Under the pieces are notes generated by a model that made no database searches, had not been told where the DNA came from, and saw only the letters and a program-made list of their open reading frames with translations. From Xenoacremonium recifei (Eukaryota > Ascomycota > Sordariomycetes > Hypocreales > Nectriaceae), in assembly GCA_012184525.1 (NCBI GenBank), contig WOFQ01000006.1, positions 496,001 through 560,000 of the forward strand: a stretch of 64,000 bases of DNA. Reading direction: 5' to 3'. Of this stretch, positions 19,901 through 30,051 are shown in pieces. Within the stretch, counting starts at the first letter, position 1, and each line of letters starts with the position of its first letter. Both the position numbers and the translations under genes were made by a program.

Positions 19901-21477
19901 AGATGGCTCATGATACTTAGCTTGTGCAGGGACGGCTGACGATTGAAGAGCACGATATCGCCGTCTTCGAGGTGGCGCTCGACAATGTCGCCAAAAACAA
20001 GCTCCCGTGCAACGAGGTCCCTGTTTCCAAACTTCAGGGATATTTTATATCCCTTATTCTCATCCTTTTTGATGACCTGTTGGGCTCCAGGCCAGACAGT
20101 AGGACCATTGCGGACACATTTCTGCAATTTCGCTATGTTATGTCGTTGAACTCTTTCCGGATAAGTAAGATTTTTCGCCACGAGTTGAGGGACAGCGACC
20201 TGGTCCACTCCCAGATTGGGATCTGGAGAGATGACCGTACGGCCCGAAAAGTCAACTCGCTTTCCGGAAAGATTTCCACGGAATCGACCTTGTTTGCCCT
20301 TAAGACGCTGACAGAAACCTCTTGTTGGCTTCCCAAAGCCAGGCTGCTGGAGACCGGGAACATCACTATTGACGTACATAGCGACTTGGGTCTGTAGATA
20401 TTCCCACTGCTCCATGATGGTCTGGATGGAAGAGCCTTTCTGTAGCGCCGAACGAATCATGCCGCTGACCCATACAATATCGGCAAGTTTCGTTGTGAGG
20501 TCATCTTCGTTACTGGCGTTGTCTTGAGCAACCGAGGGCCGAATGCAAACCGGAGGCGCCGGAAGATATTGCCAAATGAACATCTCGGGTCGCCCCTCCG
20601 CCGGATTGATTCCCAGGAGCTCGCAATCGGCCGGGCTAATCGACTTGAAAAGGTTGAGAACCCGCAAAGGGTTGAGATCTTCCATGGCCTTGCGAACATG
20701 TTTATTCAGCTCGGGGTTCTCCCTAGTGGCCTCAGCGAACGAGGCGTCGAATTTGACCTTGCTCTCAGGCGGCACCTTCTTCGCCGAAGTCGACTTGTTG
20801 TAGAAGGAGAATTTATCGTGGACCAATTTGAGTACAGCAGGTTTGCGAATCTGTCCGTTTACCGCACCGCAGTGTGGGCAAGTCTTGGCTTTGCGGCATT
20901 GCTCATTGATCCTTTTGCAAATCTGTGTCCGTCGCAAGTTATCGAGGTAAGGTCGCCGCAATTCTTTGAGAAAGGCCTGCCGATCCTTTTCCTCGAGTAA
21001 TACGCAAGCACAGTCCTTGCAGATCTCCTGGAGGATCGAAATGATGAAGCGGAGATATCCGATATGGAATGCCGGCAATGGAAGCCTTACATAGCCGAAG
21101 TGGCCCAAACAGTTCTTCAGCGTTTCCTGGCAAGTCGAACACTTTTCGGACTTGCTCGAGGTACCCTGAGGGAAGCCTGATGTCAGTCTTTGAAATTCGC
21201 GACAAGTTGAGAAACGGAACTCACCAGCTGAGGGTCAAGAGGGCCATGGCGGTAGGGTGCGCGATGATTCTCGATATTATAGAGCAACCGGTTGGAAACC
21301 TCTACCACTGCTTGATTTGCGATATCTTGGTTGGACCTATTGTAAGTCGTCAGCATCACGAGCGCGTCATTCGTCAGTCATATTCACTCACTGGATGCCA
21401 AATTTGATGCCTTTGAAGCGCTTGGGCAGGTTGTCCACAAGCTGCTGCTTGACAGGGTTGTCGGTTGAATGAGCCAT
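16990..21477 (-). CDS. RPC1: DNA-directed RNA polymerase III largest subunit
   Basis: Exons 21477-21392, 21336-21225 and 21165-16990 give 1457 residues, close to yeast RPC160 (1460). The zinc clamp is CSTCQETLKNCLGHFGYVRL near residue 75, followed by CKDC...CPHCGAVNG. The catalytic loop NADFDGDEMNLHVPQ, which binds the two Mg ions, lies near residue 500. The bridge and trigger-helix region contains [28 protein letters not shown]. Pol III rather than Pol I or II is indicated by FKGIKFGIQSNQDI at the N-terminus, the absence of a CTD heptad tail and the C-terminal GTGAFQVV. It transcribes tRNA, 5S rRNA and U6 in the nucleus. It is the housekeeping border of the accessory block to its left. Confidence 0.97.
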
Positions 21478-22692
21478 GACTGGCTGATGCTAGTTGGCGA
21501 CGACTAGGGAGCGGCTCAAGCGGGATGAGGTGGGCGAGGCCGATGCAGGCCCCAACCCGCTGTTTTATACAGTGATAGCGTGTGCGCAAGGGTTGAAGAG
21601 CCTCGGGAGGGGGACGGCAAGGTATTTAAAGGCTGCGCGCGCGTCTTGAGCTTGAGCTGTGGTTAAATTTTGAGGTTGAGAATGACTAAGTTCCGCAGTG
21701 GGGCCTTCAGGCGCTGCAATTTTTCTGCAGGCGATGCTCGTCCCCAGACATGCTACTGGACCGTTTTGGCGATGCCTGATTGGGCAGAGTCCAATTGCAC
21801 TGTAGAAAGAACATGCCAGCAGAATGTCAAGCCATCAGCTGTTATCATTTCGGATAAGTTATTCTGGAGTAACTCTAACCCGGAGCAACAGAGTTTACGC
21901 CCTCAAATCTTGACTCACAAAATCTTATGGCAAAGAATACCTAAAATACCCGGTTGAACTTTGGCGATTCTGAAAGACTACCTTACCTTACCTTTGTAGT
22001 CATCCCCGACAATTCTTGCTGTCTGCTTTAGCCTGAGGAAATGCCAGCGCACCCGACAGTGACTAACACGCGCTACAATACTGTACTCAGACCCCCCGGC
22101 TTCTGGCCTGGAGCACTTGCTTGGCCACCTAATGCTTGAGCACCGTAATATGGACAACCGCTAAGCCTAATTCAGCCAGGAATTTCAGAGCAGAAGTCGG
22201 GTTTTCTGCTCAAAGGTAAGGGTTGTTCGGGTTACAGTTAGGTGTTCGGGTTGCAATTAGGGTCAGGGTTGGTGGTATATATCCTAGAAAATGCGATATT
22301 GAAGTATCTCGTAGAGTGAAAGCTGTTGCGCGCTGAAGGAAGACTGAACTAAGGCTCGCTTTAGATGCATTTACTGTGGCTGGCATTTTGGCCACAAGCC
22401 TCCCTCTGCAGAGGATGCACACAGCATAAAACCTTGTAAAATAGGGTAATTTATATATAACTTAAAGAATAATTATTATACAGGCACACGGGAGCGAGAT
22501 AGTTCTACACAGATATTAGAGTTATTCTGTCGCCATCACAAGAATCGGAGATTCGCAGTTAAGCAGGAATATTCAATATGAAGAATGATAACACTTAGAT
22601 TTCTTTGAAGGCATAGGGACAATACTCTCAATTTCATTTTATATAGATGCGGTACTATCCTTCTTCCAATACTTGACTGAACATGACAGAAC
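21478..22692. other. Intergenic between RPC1 and the BBE oxidase
   Basis: The left part holds the RPC1 promoter. The right part becomes AT-rich (22437-22660) and carries a degenerate telomere-like tandem duplication at 22225-22262. No gene recognised. Confidence 0.45.
22225..22262 (+). repeat. Two 19-bp tandem units with TTAGGG-like core
   Basis: Units 22225-22243 (GTTCGGGTTACAGTTAGGT) and 22244-22262 (GTTCGGGTTGCAATTAGGG) differ at three positions, two of them A/G transitions. A GGGTCAGGGTTGG remnant follows. Confidence 0.6.
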
Positions 22693-24345
22693 TCAAAACC
22701 CCATCGCCTCAAGCTTCTTTCCAGTTGCTCCAATGTTTCTCACTACATTATGCTGCCAGTTCCTCCGATCCCACAAGTCTTGCGCAATTTGATCCGTCTT
22801 GTCCCTCGAATCGTCTGGGTCCACATCCCCGTCGGTATCAACCGCATCTTTTGGAAGCTGAATACCCTGTGGCCATCTAAAGAGGTTATCCTTATCCCAG
22901 ATCTCCTTGATTTTCCTGAGCTCAAAGCGATTCTCTCCAAAATATGCCCTTTCATAGCCTCCTTTGACTAAATCTCGATCCGGGAAGTTGAAGAATGCGG
23001 CAGCCTTGCCCAGCGAGAATGGACGAAGCTTCTTTTTGAGCTTGCTCATGAACCCTCGCATGTTCAGCTCCATCCACTTGTCCTTCCAGAGGACTTCTAC
23101 GTATGTGTGATAGAGTGCCTCTCTCCAGTAGAAAGCTGAGTCCGTGGGCTTTGGCTTCGACGCTTGGCCTCCAGTATGAATCCACACAATGTCAAGATTG
23201 ACGGCTTCTCCCAAGTACAAGTCTCGGAAAGTCTTCATCTCTTCTTGGAGAATTTTGGTGATCTTCTCAACGTTTTTGTCGATCTGCTCTCTGTTGAAAG
23301 CGAAAGCGGCAAACACTCTGTACGTCTTATTCTCTGCAAAGAACTTCTTGCTTTCGTCGAACCATTGCTCCTCGAGTGTCTCGTAGAGGAATCGCGTAGA
23401 TGGCTCTGGCAGAGCTCTTTTCTTGAGCTGCTTGTTGACATCTGGATTCTTAATGTACTTGTCGATGATCTTGTCATAGTCCTCCTTGGTCCCATCGTAG
23501 TATACGGTGAAACGAACTCCATCTCCTGTCTTCTCGCGCAGGTCGCAAAGCCACGTACTGTCGATAGTGATCTCAGTGGGCCAGTCGACCTTATAGAAAT
23601 CATTCATGGTGGGTAGTAATTGGCTCATGTTTTCTTCACCGGGATACCATAGAAATCTTCCACCAACCACCCAACCATTTCTGCTGTTCAGATGCTGTAT
23701 CTTGAGCTTCATCTGGGTGACAACACCAAAGTTGGCCTGGCCGGCACCTTGAAGTGCCCAGAAGAGTCTGCCCTTGTCAGAACTTTTGTCGTCGCTCTTC
23801 TTGACCTCAACTACATCTCCGTTCGCGGTGACAAGAGTCGCCTCCAGAAGGGTATCGCTTCCCATTCCGAACGTTCGAGTGAAGGGGCCTAGACCAGAGC
23901 CTAGAATAAAACCACCAACACCCACGTAAGGGCAGCGGCCTCCATTGATGATGAACCCATTGTGGTCGCCGTTGATAAGCGTTCTGTATACCTCACCCCA
24001 CTGGCATCCTGCCTCAATGGTAATAGTATCGGCCGGTACGTCAAGTTTGACCTTGTTCATCTTTCTGAGGTCCATCAGGACATTGTTCTTCTCAAGAGCG
24101 GTCGAGAATCCCGCATAAGAGTGACCTCCACATCTTATGGTCAGCCGAAGCTTTTGTTCCCTGACTTGTTTGACAATAGACTGCACATGAGCCGCATTCT
24201 CTGGCTGAACGACACAAGGTGGCCTCGTGAAGCGGAAAAGAAGGTTCGAAGTGACTACAAGCTTCTCATAGTCTCGATAATTGTCATCGTTCAACTGGAC
24301 GATCGGGATCTTCTCTGAAGTAAAAGCTTTGATTGCGATATCCAT
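22693..24345 (-). CDS. BBE-type FAD oxidase (bicovalent flavin)
   Basis: Single exon, 550 residues. The FAD_binding_4 (PCMH) domain spans about residues 35-225. The flavin-linking His is in RCGGHSYAG and the linking Cys in GGRCPYVGVGGFILGSG, the two anchors of an 8-alpha-histidyl, 6-S-cysteinyl FAD. The C-terminal BBE domain ends with RAYFGENRFELRKIKEIWDKDNLFRWPQGI, the usual YYGxNxxRLxxIKxxYDPxxxF region. Such enzymes oxidise sugars, alkaloids or secondary metabolites. Unlike most fungal members there is no signal peptide (start MDIAIKAFTSEKIP), so it is likely intracellular. Its start faces the vWA-like gene over 735 bp. The substrate is unknown. Confidence 0.92.
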   Translation of the reverse strand: MDIAIKAFTSEKIPIVQLNDDNYRDYEKLVVTSNLLFRFTRPPCVVQPENAAHVQSIVKQVREQKLRLTIRCGGHSYAGFSTALEKNNVLMDLRKMNKVKLDVPADTITIEAGCQWGEVYRTLINGDHNGFIINGGRCPYVGVGGFILGSGLGPFTRTFGMGSDTLLEATLVTANGDVVEVKKSDDKSSDKGRLFWALQGAGQANFGVVTQMKLKIQHLNSRNGWVVGGRFLWYPGEENMSQLLPTMNDFYKVDWPTEITIDSTWLCDLREKTGDGVRFTVYYDGTKEDYDKIIDKYIKNPDVNKQLKKRALPEPSTRFLYETLEEQWFDESKKFFAENKTYRVFAAFAFNREQIDKNVEKITKILQEEMKTFRDLYLGEAVNLDIVWIHTGGQASKPKPTDSAFYWREALYHTYVEVLWKDKWMELNMRGFMSKLKKKLRPFSLGKAAAFFNFPDRDLVKGGYERAYFGENRFELRKIKEIWDKDNLFRWPQGIQLPKDAVDTDGDVDPDDSRDKTDQIAQDLWDRRNWQHNVVRNIGATGKKLEAMGF

Positions 24346-25080
24346 TGCAAGTGATGTTATACGGCGCTGAACATTTGATAGCAGCAGATTGTCGCAGTAA
24401 GGATTTGACTCTGATGGGAATAGGCGCGAGGAACCTTATGATGGTCGGTAGCAGTGAATCTGAGGAGCATGATGCACCGCCTTCTTTCAGCTGATGCAGA
24501 GATGAAGATCATTGCTTTGAAATCATGGATCCCACTATACCACCGCAGCTCGTGTTCAGCCCCGATCAATAGTCCCGAACGGAATATGCAACTCATCCAC
24601 GGGACTTTTGCAGGCTGACCACTGTCGAGTCTGCCGAAACGGCCTAGGGCTGGGAAGTGGACGGTCTGAAAGTGACAGCTCGCATATGTGGCGCCCACCA
24701 GGACAGCTGAAAGCTGCAGCGTGCAGATCATGGAGCTCTCACCCGAGATTTGCAGGTCCAAAGGCCACGATTGGTCGTCGTGGCGCCTTCTCGTTGGACG
24801 AATACGTGTTTCTTTGCGTACGTGCAGTTTCTTGGCCAATCGGTATCCCTTCGGGAGGGCCACAGGGGCCCTGACATCCCTACGAAACCATTGATCCCCG
24901 CGGGCCGTGCCTCGTTCGAAGGCGATCAGTATTAAAGCTCTCACGGGTATCGTCTCCAGAGCACAATCACTGAAATTTCCACATCGCAAGAGCCCAAGCT
25001 CCTTCACAATCTTACTACAACTACCGGGCTTCTGAGTCCAGCCACTTCGGTATCTAATCACCGTCTCGACCACCGGCAGA
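24346..25080. other. Shared 5' region of BBE oxidase and vWA-like gene
   Basis: Bidirectional promoter region. A TATTAAAG near 24931, 150 bp upstream of the + strand gene, is a possible TATA element. A 245-codon minus-strand ORF at 24357-25094 overlaps the start of the + gene and is judged spurious. Confidence 0.4.
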
Positions 25081-26415
25081 ATGAACAAGTTCAAGGAGTA
25101 TGTTGACTACATCCTCAGCATCACAGATTACGTGATAGCTTGGGTAAACAAAACTGCCAAAGGTGTTGTCCGAAAACTGTTCGGGCTGAATCCAGAGTTC
25201 ATCAGCGAGACCGACCAGGCAAGTCTTGAGAAGCCTCTAGCGATTCTAAGCATGGATCTGATCAGGTTACAGGAGGTCAACCCTGACGGCCAGCCGAAGA
25301 ATAAAGCCGAGTTTGTCAACAATGTTCGAAATGCATTCAAAGGCACCCCGGCCGAAAGATTCTTCAAGAACAATCCCAAGTTCATCGAAGAGCTTGCAGA
25401 GAAAGCTGCATCCCTAGCCGACGATCCGACAACGCCTATCTGTAATAAAGACCTGTTGCCCAAGACTGCCCAGGTCACAATGCACCAGCAGGTACTCTAC
25501 TGCGGTGAGCATGATCACCACAAAGTAGACAATGAAAATAGTACTTGTTACTAATACTAGCCACGCAGATGACAGCACGTCCATGAAGCGTGAAGGGAGA
25601 TGGGCATCCCAGAACGAACTGATTAATAGGATCGCCCGCGTCACCACGCGTATCCTCCCCGAAGGCGAAGGTGTTTACGTGCGATACATCAATCAGCAGA
25701 TCCCTAACTCCGACAGCCTTAAATTCGAGGAACTACTCGATGTCGTCAAGCCTCTGACATGGGGCGGCGATACACCAATTGGCACCAATCTGAAGACCAA
25801 AATCCTCGAGCCCTTAGTCTACGACAAGTTGCCAAACAACCTTAAGCGGCCTCTTCTCGTCTCCGTCATCACCGACGGAATGCCTGAACCGGAGCCGAAG
25901 TCGACCTTTGTTGATGCCATCGCTGAATGCGGCGATAGGCTCGAAGCCGCTAGTCTTCCTCGCGAAAGTAAGTGTTCACACCGTATTATCATCTTTCTTC
26001 TGCTACCAGATGTTGGAGGCTCCTTTTATTTCTGTTTCTAATTTGTGATCATCCTCAGGTGTCAAATTTATGATTGGTCAGGTTGGTTCCGCCAACGCGG
26101 CAACCAAGTTCCTACAGGGCATTGGACAAGAATCAAAGATCGCAAATGTCGTGTTTGTTGCTTCAGGTGAGCTAACAGTATCCAAGACACGTGTGTCATT
26201 ATGAGGTGGTTCGGCACCTACTAACAACTTCACAGAGAAGTTAGATGTCACGTCCTCAAAACTGGATAGTGATTGGAAGATGGACGAATGGGTAAGCATA
26301 CCACGATATCTACTCCCGTTCCATAGCGTGTAGTGTTTGCTAACGAGCCTTCCTATAGCTAATCGAGACCTTGTATGCACCCATCATGAAGAGTGAGGGC
26401 AAGAAGAACCAGTAA
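25081..26415 (+). CDS. Intracellular vWA-like domain protein
   Basis: Five exons: 25081-25504, 25569-25967, 26059-26166, 26236-26291 and 26359-26415, 347 residues. The first about 135 residues are helical and basic, without a signal peptide. The vWA fold starts at VLYCDDSTSM, whose D-x-S-x-S is the first metal-ion (MIDAS) motif. The threonine MIDAS loop is GGDTPIGTNL, and the third, acidic one lies in VITDGMPEPEP. The C-terminal half has the alternating strands KFMIGQVGS and ANVVFVAS. An intact MIDAS suggests metal-dependent protein binding. Cytosolic fungal vWA proteins of this size are common and uncharacterised. It diverges from the BBE oxidase gene. Its partner is unknown. Confidence 0.85.
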
Positions 26416-27493
26416 TTCTAAGGTTGTGCGAAGAACTCATGGAGCATGATCGTCGACGAAGGGGTAAGGCAGCACATGATAGTCAAATCAATTTTTAATA
26501 TGCACATGTCTCGAGCAAATCGTGTTATAGAATCATCCATGTTCTACTCAAGCATTTGATGTCGCAATGCGCCTCATACACCTCTACCGCAGGCATGAGT
26601 CCAGCAAAAGTTATGAGGCTTAGCAGCATAGCCTACGTGCCCAATCTTGGCTTCTTGAGAGCTCTGCTTCGCACAAGCGTCAATTAATAGCAGTTTTCAG
26701 TTACGAATATTAGTATCTTCAGCGTGAAATGATGCAAGGATTCGTTAAAGTGGTGATACTGAGCTTTTGGCATTTTTTCGCTTAGGAGGCCATGGTCTAC
26801 TTTCACCAACTTCTAGCATAATTCCCAAAACCGAGAGGCTAATTAACAGATTAGGTCTCAAATTAGCCGAAACGAGGTAGGTAACTTTGGAGCGCAACGG
26901 TTGCCAAATTTGTGGGTGTAATCGAATAGTCTTCCGTAGGCAGTCGAAGTCAAACTGCCCGCTTCTAAGATTCTCTATTTTACAGGGGCTATAGGTAGGC
27001 ATGGGTGCAGTTACGACAGCCGAACCTAGCCACCACTCGGGCTTCGAATTTGAAGGATCAAGATGTTACATCTCAAGGGTTTCAGATATCATTTTAATTC
27101 AGAATTTTCGAGAATTTGATGGATCTAGATATTCGTTTTAATTGTCTTTGTCTTTTGTAGAAACAATTCTTTTCTTGTCGGCTGTCAGTAGTGATGCATC
27201 GTCAATATCGATCTTCACTTAGAACGGCACGACTCATTAGAACATCTCGCTCCTCATCTTGTTGGTTAACCCGTGAAATATTGCAACGGCCACTTCTCTA
27301 AAAGTACTCTTTATCATTTTAATATGAATTAAATACTTTCTTGGTTCTCTGACAGCAAATGATCGCCCCCCGTTATCGCAATGCTAAGGTGAGGCAAATC
27401 GCCATCAAACGCCATCAACCTCCGCTTTGGTGGGGTTTCATTCTCAATTTTTCCATCATGAATTTCATCACCCAACTCAACATCAAAATCGCA
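26416..27493. other. AT-rich intergenic region
   Basis: About 1.1 kb with no coding signal. The last 200 bp form the promoter and leader of the homocysteine methyltransferase gene, including an upstream in-frame ATG at 27359 that is less likely to be used. Confidence 0.4.
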
Positions 27494-28522
27494 ATGGCCC
27501 CCCAAGTTCTTATTTTGGATGGCGGTCTCGGGACCTCCCTGGAGCAGAAATACAACATTCACTTCGATCGCTCCACGCCTCTCTGGTCCTCCGACCTGCT
27601 CATCTCAGACCCAGCCACTCTCGAAAAGTGCCAGGGCGACTTCGGCCGCGTGCCTGTCGACATCATCCTCACCGCAACGTACCAAGTCTCGGAGCATGGC
27701 TTTAAGGATACAAAGAAAGAGGGTCATCCTGATGGGATCCCAAGGGTCGAAATACCCCGCTATCTGGACACCGCTGTTCGAATTGTCCAGAACGCAAAGG
27801 GAAACACAGCCAAGGTCGCGCTGAGCGTTGGACCGTATGGTGCTTGCATGATCCCGAGCCAGGAGTACAGCGGCAAATATGATGATGACCATTCGACCCT
27901 TCAAGCCTTGAAAGAATGGCACGGAGATCGCATGAAGCTTTTTGCGACAATCCCGGACCTGAAATCCCGAGTTGGCTACGTCGCGTTGGAAACCATCCCC
28001 AGAGCCGACGAGATAGTCGCAATGCGAAAGGCTGTGGCATCGGCACCGGAACTTTCAAATTTGCCCTTCTGGATATCTTGTCTCTCACCGGGCGATGCCC
28101 TTACTCTTCCCGACGGCACCGACCTAGCCAGGGCCGTTGAGTTGATGCTCGACCCCAAGATCTCGCAAGCAGTTCCGTGGGGAATAGGCATAAATTGCAC
28201 CAAAGCCCACAAGCTGGATAAGATGCTGCGTATCTACGAAACAACAGTTCTATCTATGATTCAAGATGGGCGCCTTCGGGATTGGCCCGCTCTCGTGTTG
28301 TACCCCGATGGGACAAACGGGGAGATATACAACACGGAGACACAAGAATGGGAGATGCCGCAGGGCTTAGAAGATTCGAACAGGAAGAGTTGGGAGGAGA
28401 CAGTAAGCGAAGCGGTCAATCTCACAGCTGCGAGGGGAAATTGGCCCATCATTGTGGTTGGTGGATGCTGCCGAGCAAGCAGTGAAGATATCGCAAGGCT
28501 TCGATCTCAACTTCTATCATGA
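27494..28522 (+). CDS. Homocysteine S-methyltransferase
   Basis: Single exon, 342 residues from the ATG at 27494 (MAPQVLILDGGLGTSLE). The frame extends 45 codons further up, but the extension reads like a leader. The pterin/betaine-independent HMT fold is shown by LDGGLGTSLE at the N-terminus, DIILTATYQ, and the zinc ligands: Cys in GIGINCTKAHKL and the Cys pair in VVGGCCRASS near the C-terminus. The enzyme moves a methyl group from S-methylmethionine (or S-adenosylmethionine) to homocysteine to make methionine, in the cytosol. It resembles yeast Sam4/Mht1 in size. Its stop is 11 bp from the stop of the converging DAO-type oxidase, so the 3' UTRs must overlap. Confidence 0.93.
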   Translation: MAPQVLILDGGLGTSLEQKYNIHFDRSTPLWSSDLLISDPATLEKCQGDFGRVPVDIILTATYQVSEHGFKDTKKEGHPDGIPRVEIPRYLDTAVRIVQNAKGNTAKVALSVGPYGACMIPSQEYSGKYDDDHSTLQALKEWHGDRMKLFATIPDLKSRVGYVALETIPRADEIVAMRKAVASAPELSNLPFWISCLSPGDALTLPDGTDLARAVELMLDPKISQAVPWGIGINCTKAHKLDKMLRIYETTVLSMIQDGRLRDWPALVLYPDGTNGEIYNTETQEWEMPQGLEDSNRKSWEETVSEAVNLTAARGNWPIIVVGGCCRASSEDIARLRSQLLS

Positions 28523-28533
28523 GAGCCCTACCG

Positions 28534-29806
28534 TCAAATCGGCAACCTCAACGCACTGATATCAGCACTGAGGTCTCTCCCTTGTATCATCTCTGCCATA
28601 ACCTTCCCCGTCCCGAGCGACAAACAAATCCCCCACGGTCCATGTCCCGCCGCAACGAACACGCCGCCCTCCTGTCCTGGTCTCGTCTTGATACCGACTC
28701 CCAGATCCTCGTCCTTCAACCGCGCCAAGAACGGCGTCCCTCCTGCTGTCACTGGCCGGAAGCACAGCCCTGTCCGTACTACCTCCAACTCATCGTCCAC
28801 TTTCAACAGCTGCCGCGCCATCTGCTTCAGCTCGTCCAAACTCGCATCCACTATCGCCGCACCCGTTGCGAGCGGTGGCAGCGGTATTTCTGCCGAATTG
28901 ACTCCCGCCATGTACAAATCGCCGTTCGGTCGCGAATACAGCTCTGGCGCAAAGGTTTCCAAGTTACAATACACCGCATGACACTTTCCATCCTCGCCGT
29001 GGTCCGGCCGCCTCACAACCAAAGAGTGGCCGGCTAAACTGGCGATAGGGATCTGCACGGAGGAGGTGTTGAAGAGCGTTGCGAAGACTTGAGGTGTCCA
29101 GCAGCCGGAGGCAAGGAGTATACGCGTGGCAGGGATCTCGGACTCGGTAGAGGAGTCAGTATAACCTATACGAACGTTTGCGAGCTCGCCACGGACGTCG
29201 GTGCCGATCTCGAGGGCTGTGGCCGGATGATGGAACTGGACGCCGGCAGCTTGGCATTTTTGGTGAAGGAACTGGCAGAGTTTAAGGGGGTCGCTAGCAT
29301 CTAAAGTTAGAGAATTGCACACTATATAAGACAGTAATAACTTACACGATTGCGGTGCCTCCATCGCCGTCAACAACACTGACAGCATCGCCATCTACCC
29401 TCCGCAGCCAGGCTGGCACATCTCCGTTTCCCGGGTCCTTCCGCTCCTCTACCAAGCCTGCCCGACTCGTGCCCTCCATCAACCAATCTTCCCCTTCTTC
29501 ATCGTGACGTTTGCCTTCTGGATCATAAGCCAGGGTCACGCATTCCGAATACAACCATTTCTCCCGCCCTCCCTCTGCCTCTGCCAGCTTCCGGTGTTCC
29601 CCATAGCTCAGCTCTGCAAGAGACATAAGAGACTTAGGATACCAGTCTCGGGCGAGGAATCCGCCTGCATAGCCACTTGCTGATGCAAAGAGTCTTGAGG
29701 AAGAGTCAACGAGATGGATGGAGGAGCCAGGCTGGTGCTCAGAGAGATAATAGGCTGTAGAGAGGCCAATGATGCCGGATCCAAGGATAACCGTTGAAGC
29801 CATCAT
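28534..29806 (-). CDS. DAO-type FAD-dependent oxidoreductase
   Basis: Two exons, 29806-29346 and 29293-28534, 406 residues. The donor is GTAAGT and the acceptor GCTAG, joining GGTAI-V-DPLKLCQF in frame. A nearer acceptor (TTTAG) would shift the frame. The Rossmann motif is VILGSGIIGLSTAYYLSE (residues 5-22). SASGYAGGFLARDW corresponds to the flavin-contacting segment of the family. The C-terminus has GHGPWGICLSLGTGKVMAEMI, the usual G(H/Y)xxWGI/TxxPxTG motif. Members oxidise the amine of amino acids, sarcosine-like compounds or fructosyl amino acids. The substrate is not predictable. It shares a 245-bp promoter with the SDR gene and is tail-to-tail with the homocysteine methyltransferase. Confidence 0.9.
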
Positions 29807-29882
29807 GAACTGACGCCGTTAGTTCCGTCGCTCGGGAGAAGAGAGCTGCTGAAAGGCTGAAATAGATTGCCGATTCTCGCAG

Positions 29883-29888
29883 CTTATA
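29883..29888 (-). promoter_or_regulatory. TATA box of the DAO-type oxidase gene
   Basis: TATAAG on the minus strand, about 80 bp upstream of the ATG at 29806. Confidence 0.45.
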
Positions 29889-29912
29889 TCAAGAAGTCGT
29901 TCTCTTGCCCTA

Positions 29913-29919
29913 TGACGTC
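29913..29919. promoter_or_regulatory. CRE-like site TGACGTC in the shared promoter
   Basis: Seven of eight bases of the ATF/CREB octamer, between the two divergent TATA boxes of the oxidase and SDR genes. A bZIP factor could act on both genes. Confidence 0.35.
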
Positions 29920-30021
29920 CGTCTCCAAGATGTAATAATAGCAGGCTATCTACCAACCGAACCCCACCATCGACAAACCCCCACCTTCGCTCTCCGAGTA
30001 CGGGCGAAGCGATTCTTCTCT

Positions 30022-30027
30022 TATAAA
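30022..30027 (+). promoter_or_regulatory. TATA box of the SDR gene, very close to its ATG
   Basis: TATAAA lies only 25 bp before the ATG at 30052. If used, transcription would begin at or after the start codon region, giving a very short leader. A farther upstream element may be the real one. Confidence 0.35.
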
Positions 30028-30051
30028 GTACAAGACTTGAATCAGCAAAGT

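Noticed and set aside
24357..25094. 245-codon minus-strand ORF
   Set aside because: It overlaps the start of the vWA-like gene and the shared promoter, has no domain-like sequence, and has Arg/Ser-rich chance composition.
29287..29345. TTTAG acceptor for the DAO-type oxidase intron
   Set aside because: It shifts the frame after the junction and hits a stop; the GCTAG acceptor 6 nt further on keeps the conserved DPLKLC segment in frame.
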